From the NCBI RefSeq assembly GCF_036320965.1, contig NC_092238.1, positions 20,752,662-20,816,661 of the forward strand: a stretch of DNA of 64,000 nucleotides, written 5' to 3'. The position numbers and the translations under genes are program-made. Below, piece after piece: positions 62,701 to 64,000 of the stretch. The notes beneath the pieces are model-generated. The model did not search any database. It was not told where the DNA came from and saw only the letters and a program-made list of their open reading frames with translations. The first letter of the stretch is position 1. Each line of letters opens with the position of its first letter. The DNA comes from Panulirus ornatus. Taxonomy: Eukaryota; Arthropoda; Malacostraca; Decapoda; Palinuridae.

Positions 62701-63817
62701 ATTACCGAAGGCATCTTTATCAGCCTTATATCAGAAAAAACTCTGCAATCCAAAATGTTTGGGGAAAGAAACTGTTTTGGATGACAAAAATTTTGGTTAC
62801 TTGAGTTTTGTTTTTATTGTATTAAATAATTCAGAAATTACTGATTTCTTGTTTTATGTGAGGTTTATGTTCTGCAAAAAAAACTTACACAAAGAGAAAT
62901 GAAATTGAATATAGCATTAGTGATTTCTCCTTTTACCTTCACGTTATGTAGTTTCTGACATCGATTAAACTTATTTAGCCATTATTTACTTCCTTGAAAT
63001 GATTATGGATCTGCTACAACGATTTCTTTTCATAAATGCTCATAAATCTCAAGTACTATAGACTTGTGCTGAAAGTTACTAAGGCTGCTTTTCCTCTTTG
63101 TCTCATGCTCTCTGTATAATAAGAGCATTTTCTCCATCTTCTCTGTAAGTAGATTTCTAAAGCTTGTGGTGGCCTTGGCAGACCGTGGAGTACAGTAGAA
63201 TAAAGCAGTTTGAATTTTCTCTACATTCTTCTAATGTTGCAGACTGTAGATTCATATAGGTTGTAAGCACACCCAAGGGCTGATGCTCCCTTACTAGCAT
63301 CAGCATGTAAGACTTATAGCTTCATTTCCAAGGTCAGAGAAGTTATATTCCATTTAATTGCTGGTTCTTGGGGAGGAGAAGATGTTGCTAGACTTTTAGA
63401 TGCCTTATTAAGAAACACAAAGGCAGTGGGTTGCCGGAGAATCACATTAGCAGGTATACCCACATCACACAAATAGCCCATACCCGCACACAACGATGGT
63501 AACTGTGAGACTGACCTGCTATGGGAACATGGCACACTCCCCTTAGGCCCATGTTTACTCCACCCTGCAACCCTCACAGAAGTTGTGGCTTAATTTTTGC
63601 TGCTTACACATTTTAAAGTATCTTATGTATTTGTACATTTTTTACATAGAGAGAATACTAATTTGTATGAAAACGTAATCACAAGTAAATGCCTTGATCT
63701 TCTTTTGCTGCTTGCTGAGGTTGTAGATAGTCGTCATGTCAATGGTGAAAGTGTAGTAGGTGGCGCCTTGGACTCGTCTGGTGACTTAGTTAGACACAAC
63801 TTCTTTTCAAGGCATAA
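62701..63817. other. No repeat or gene recognised
   Basis: AT-rich to about 63160, then mixed. It is the longest stretch without any LINE match on the right side. Open frames of 60-90 codons (63314-63577 minus, ending TLEMKL, and 63597-63830 plus) carry no domain I recognise. It may be host intergenic or intronic sequence. Confidence 0.5.
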
Positions 63818-64000
63818 GACATTCATTTAAGGAGCTTTCAGGTTATTGCTGACATTGTTTTAAAGGGGCCTTTATCCACAATGATAATCAAGGGTGCACA
63901 AAGTACACAAATGTGCAAGACCAGTACACAACTCCATGCCAGAAAGGACATGGGAGACGGAAATGATCACCAACTTTTGAAAACACTGGGTGGTGAGTAC
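63818..64000 (+). CDS. Open frame running off the right edge, possible exon
   Basis: The frame is open from 63818 to the end (61 codons). ctttcag at 63835-63841 could be a splice acceptor and g|gtgagtac at 63992-64000 fits a strong splice donor, giving a candidate exon of about 151 bases. An in-frame ATG at 63950 has a G at +4. No protein family is recognised. A frame of this length is expected by chance a few percent of the time, so this is weak. Confidence 0.2.

Noticed and set aside
63314..63577. Minus-strand frame of 87 codons as a host exon
   Set aside because: I recognise no domain and saw no convincing splice sites around it, and the length is within chance expectation.

Overview
The window is eukaryotic and almost entirely repetitive. 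It has long non-coding stretches, (TA)n and (ATT)n microsatellites, a tRNA-derived SINE cluster, a pogo/Tigger-type DNA transposon, a Penelope-like retroelement (PLE), and above all dozens of copies of one APE-type non-LTR retrotransposon (LINE) family. I recall the recurring LINE 3' tail (positions 27225-27280 on the + strand, and many reverse copies) from decapod crustacean genomes, so a decapod (shrimp, lobster or crayfish) is my best guess. That is memory-based inference, not a search. I recognise no host gene, rRNA, functional tRNA or CRISPR array.

The LINE encodes one long protein of about 1,000 aa: an N-terminal APE-like endonuclease (SETKL, GAYAPG, GDLNAKV, LDYVLID, SDH motifs), a linker, a reverse transcriptase (GFRSGRG, DLEKAYDRVD, GLRQGCVMSP, FADD, CFRYLG) and a C-terminal domain (LYGCETW, DRVSN, GRPNWRWKDG). 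The domain order and short 3' end in microsatellite sequence suggest an RTE-like clade. The 3' UTR carries two versions of a small hairpin separated by a TATG-rich stretch. Every copy has stops, frameshifts, truncations or altered catalytic residues. The best copy is the minus-strand one at 14632-17854.

Layout. 1-8900: badly degraded or poorly polished sequence with LINE copies and unassigned DNA, ending in a 100-N gap. 9001-24552: alternating minus and plus LINE copies, one minus copy with a clean 12-bp target-site duplication. 24553-36770: a 4.76-kb tandem duplication whose middle LINE is a hybrid of its two neighbours. 36768-38310: microsatellites and three tRNA-derived SINEs, the last inverted. 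38311-44945: older LINE copies. 45045-46565: a Tigger-like transposon whose DNA-binding-domain segment is repeated three times in tandem. 46845-59140: two PLE fragments in inverted orientation. The plus one is split by a 10.3-kb block of nested LINEs and resumes at 58939. A candidate hammerhead ribozyme lies at the 3' side of the minus PLE. 59405-62700: old LINE relics. 62701-64000: no recognisable repeat.

The elements do not form a functional pathway. The locus reads as a nested transposon graveyard, with both orientations of one LINE family interleaved. That would give extensive double-stranded or antisense transcripts if it were transcribed. The points of most interest are the recombination and insertion footprints, the PLE ribozyme candidate, the Tigger domain triplication and the modular LINE/SINE 3' hairpin.
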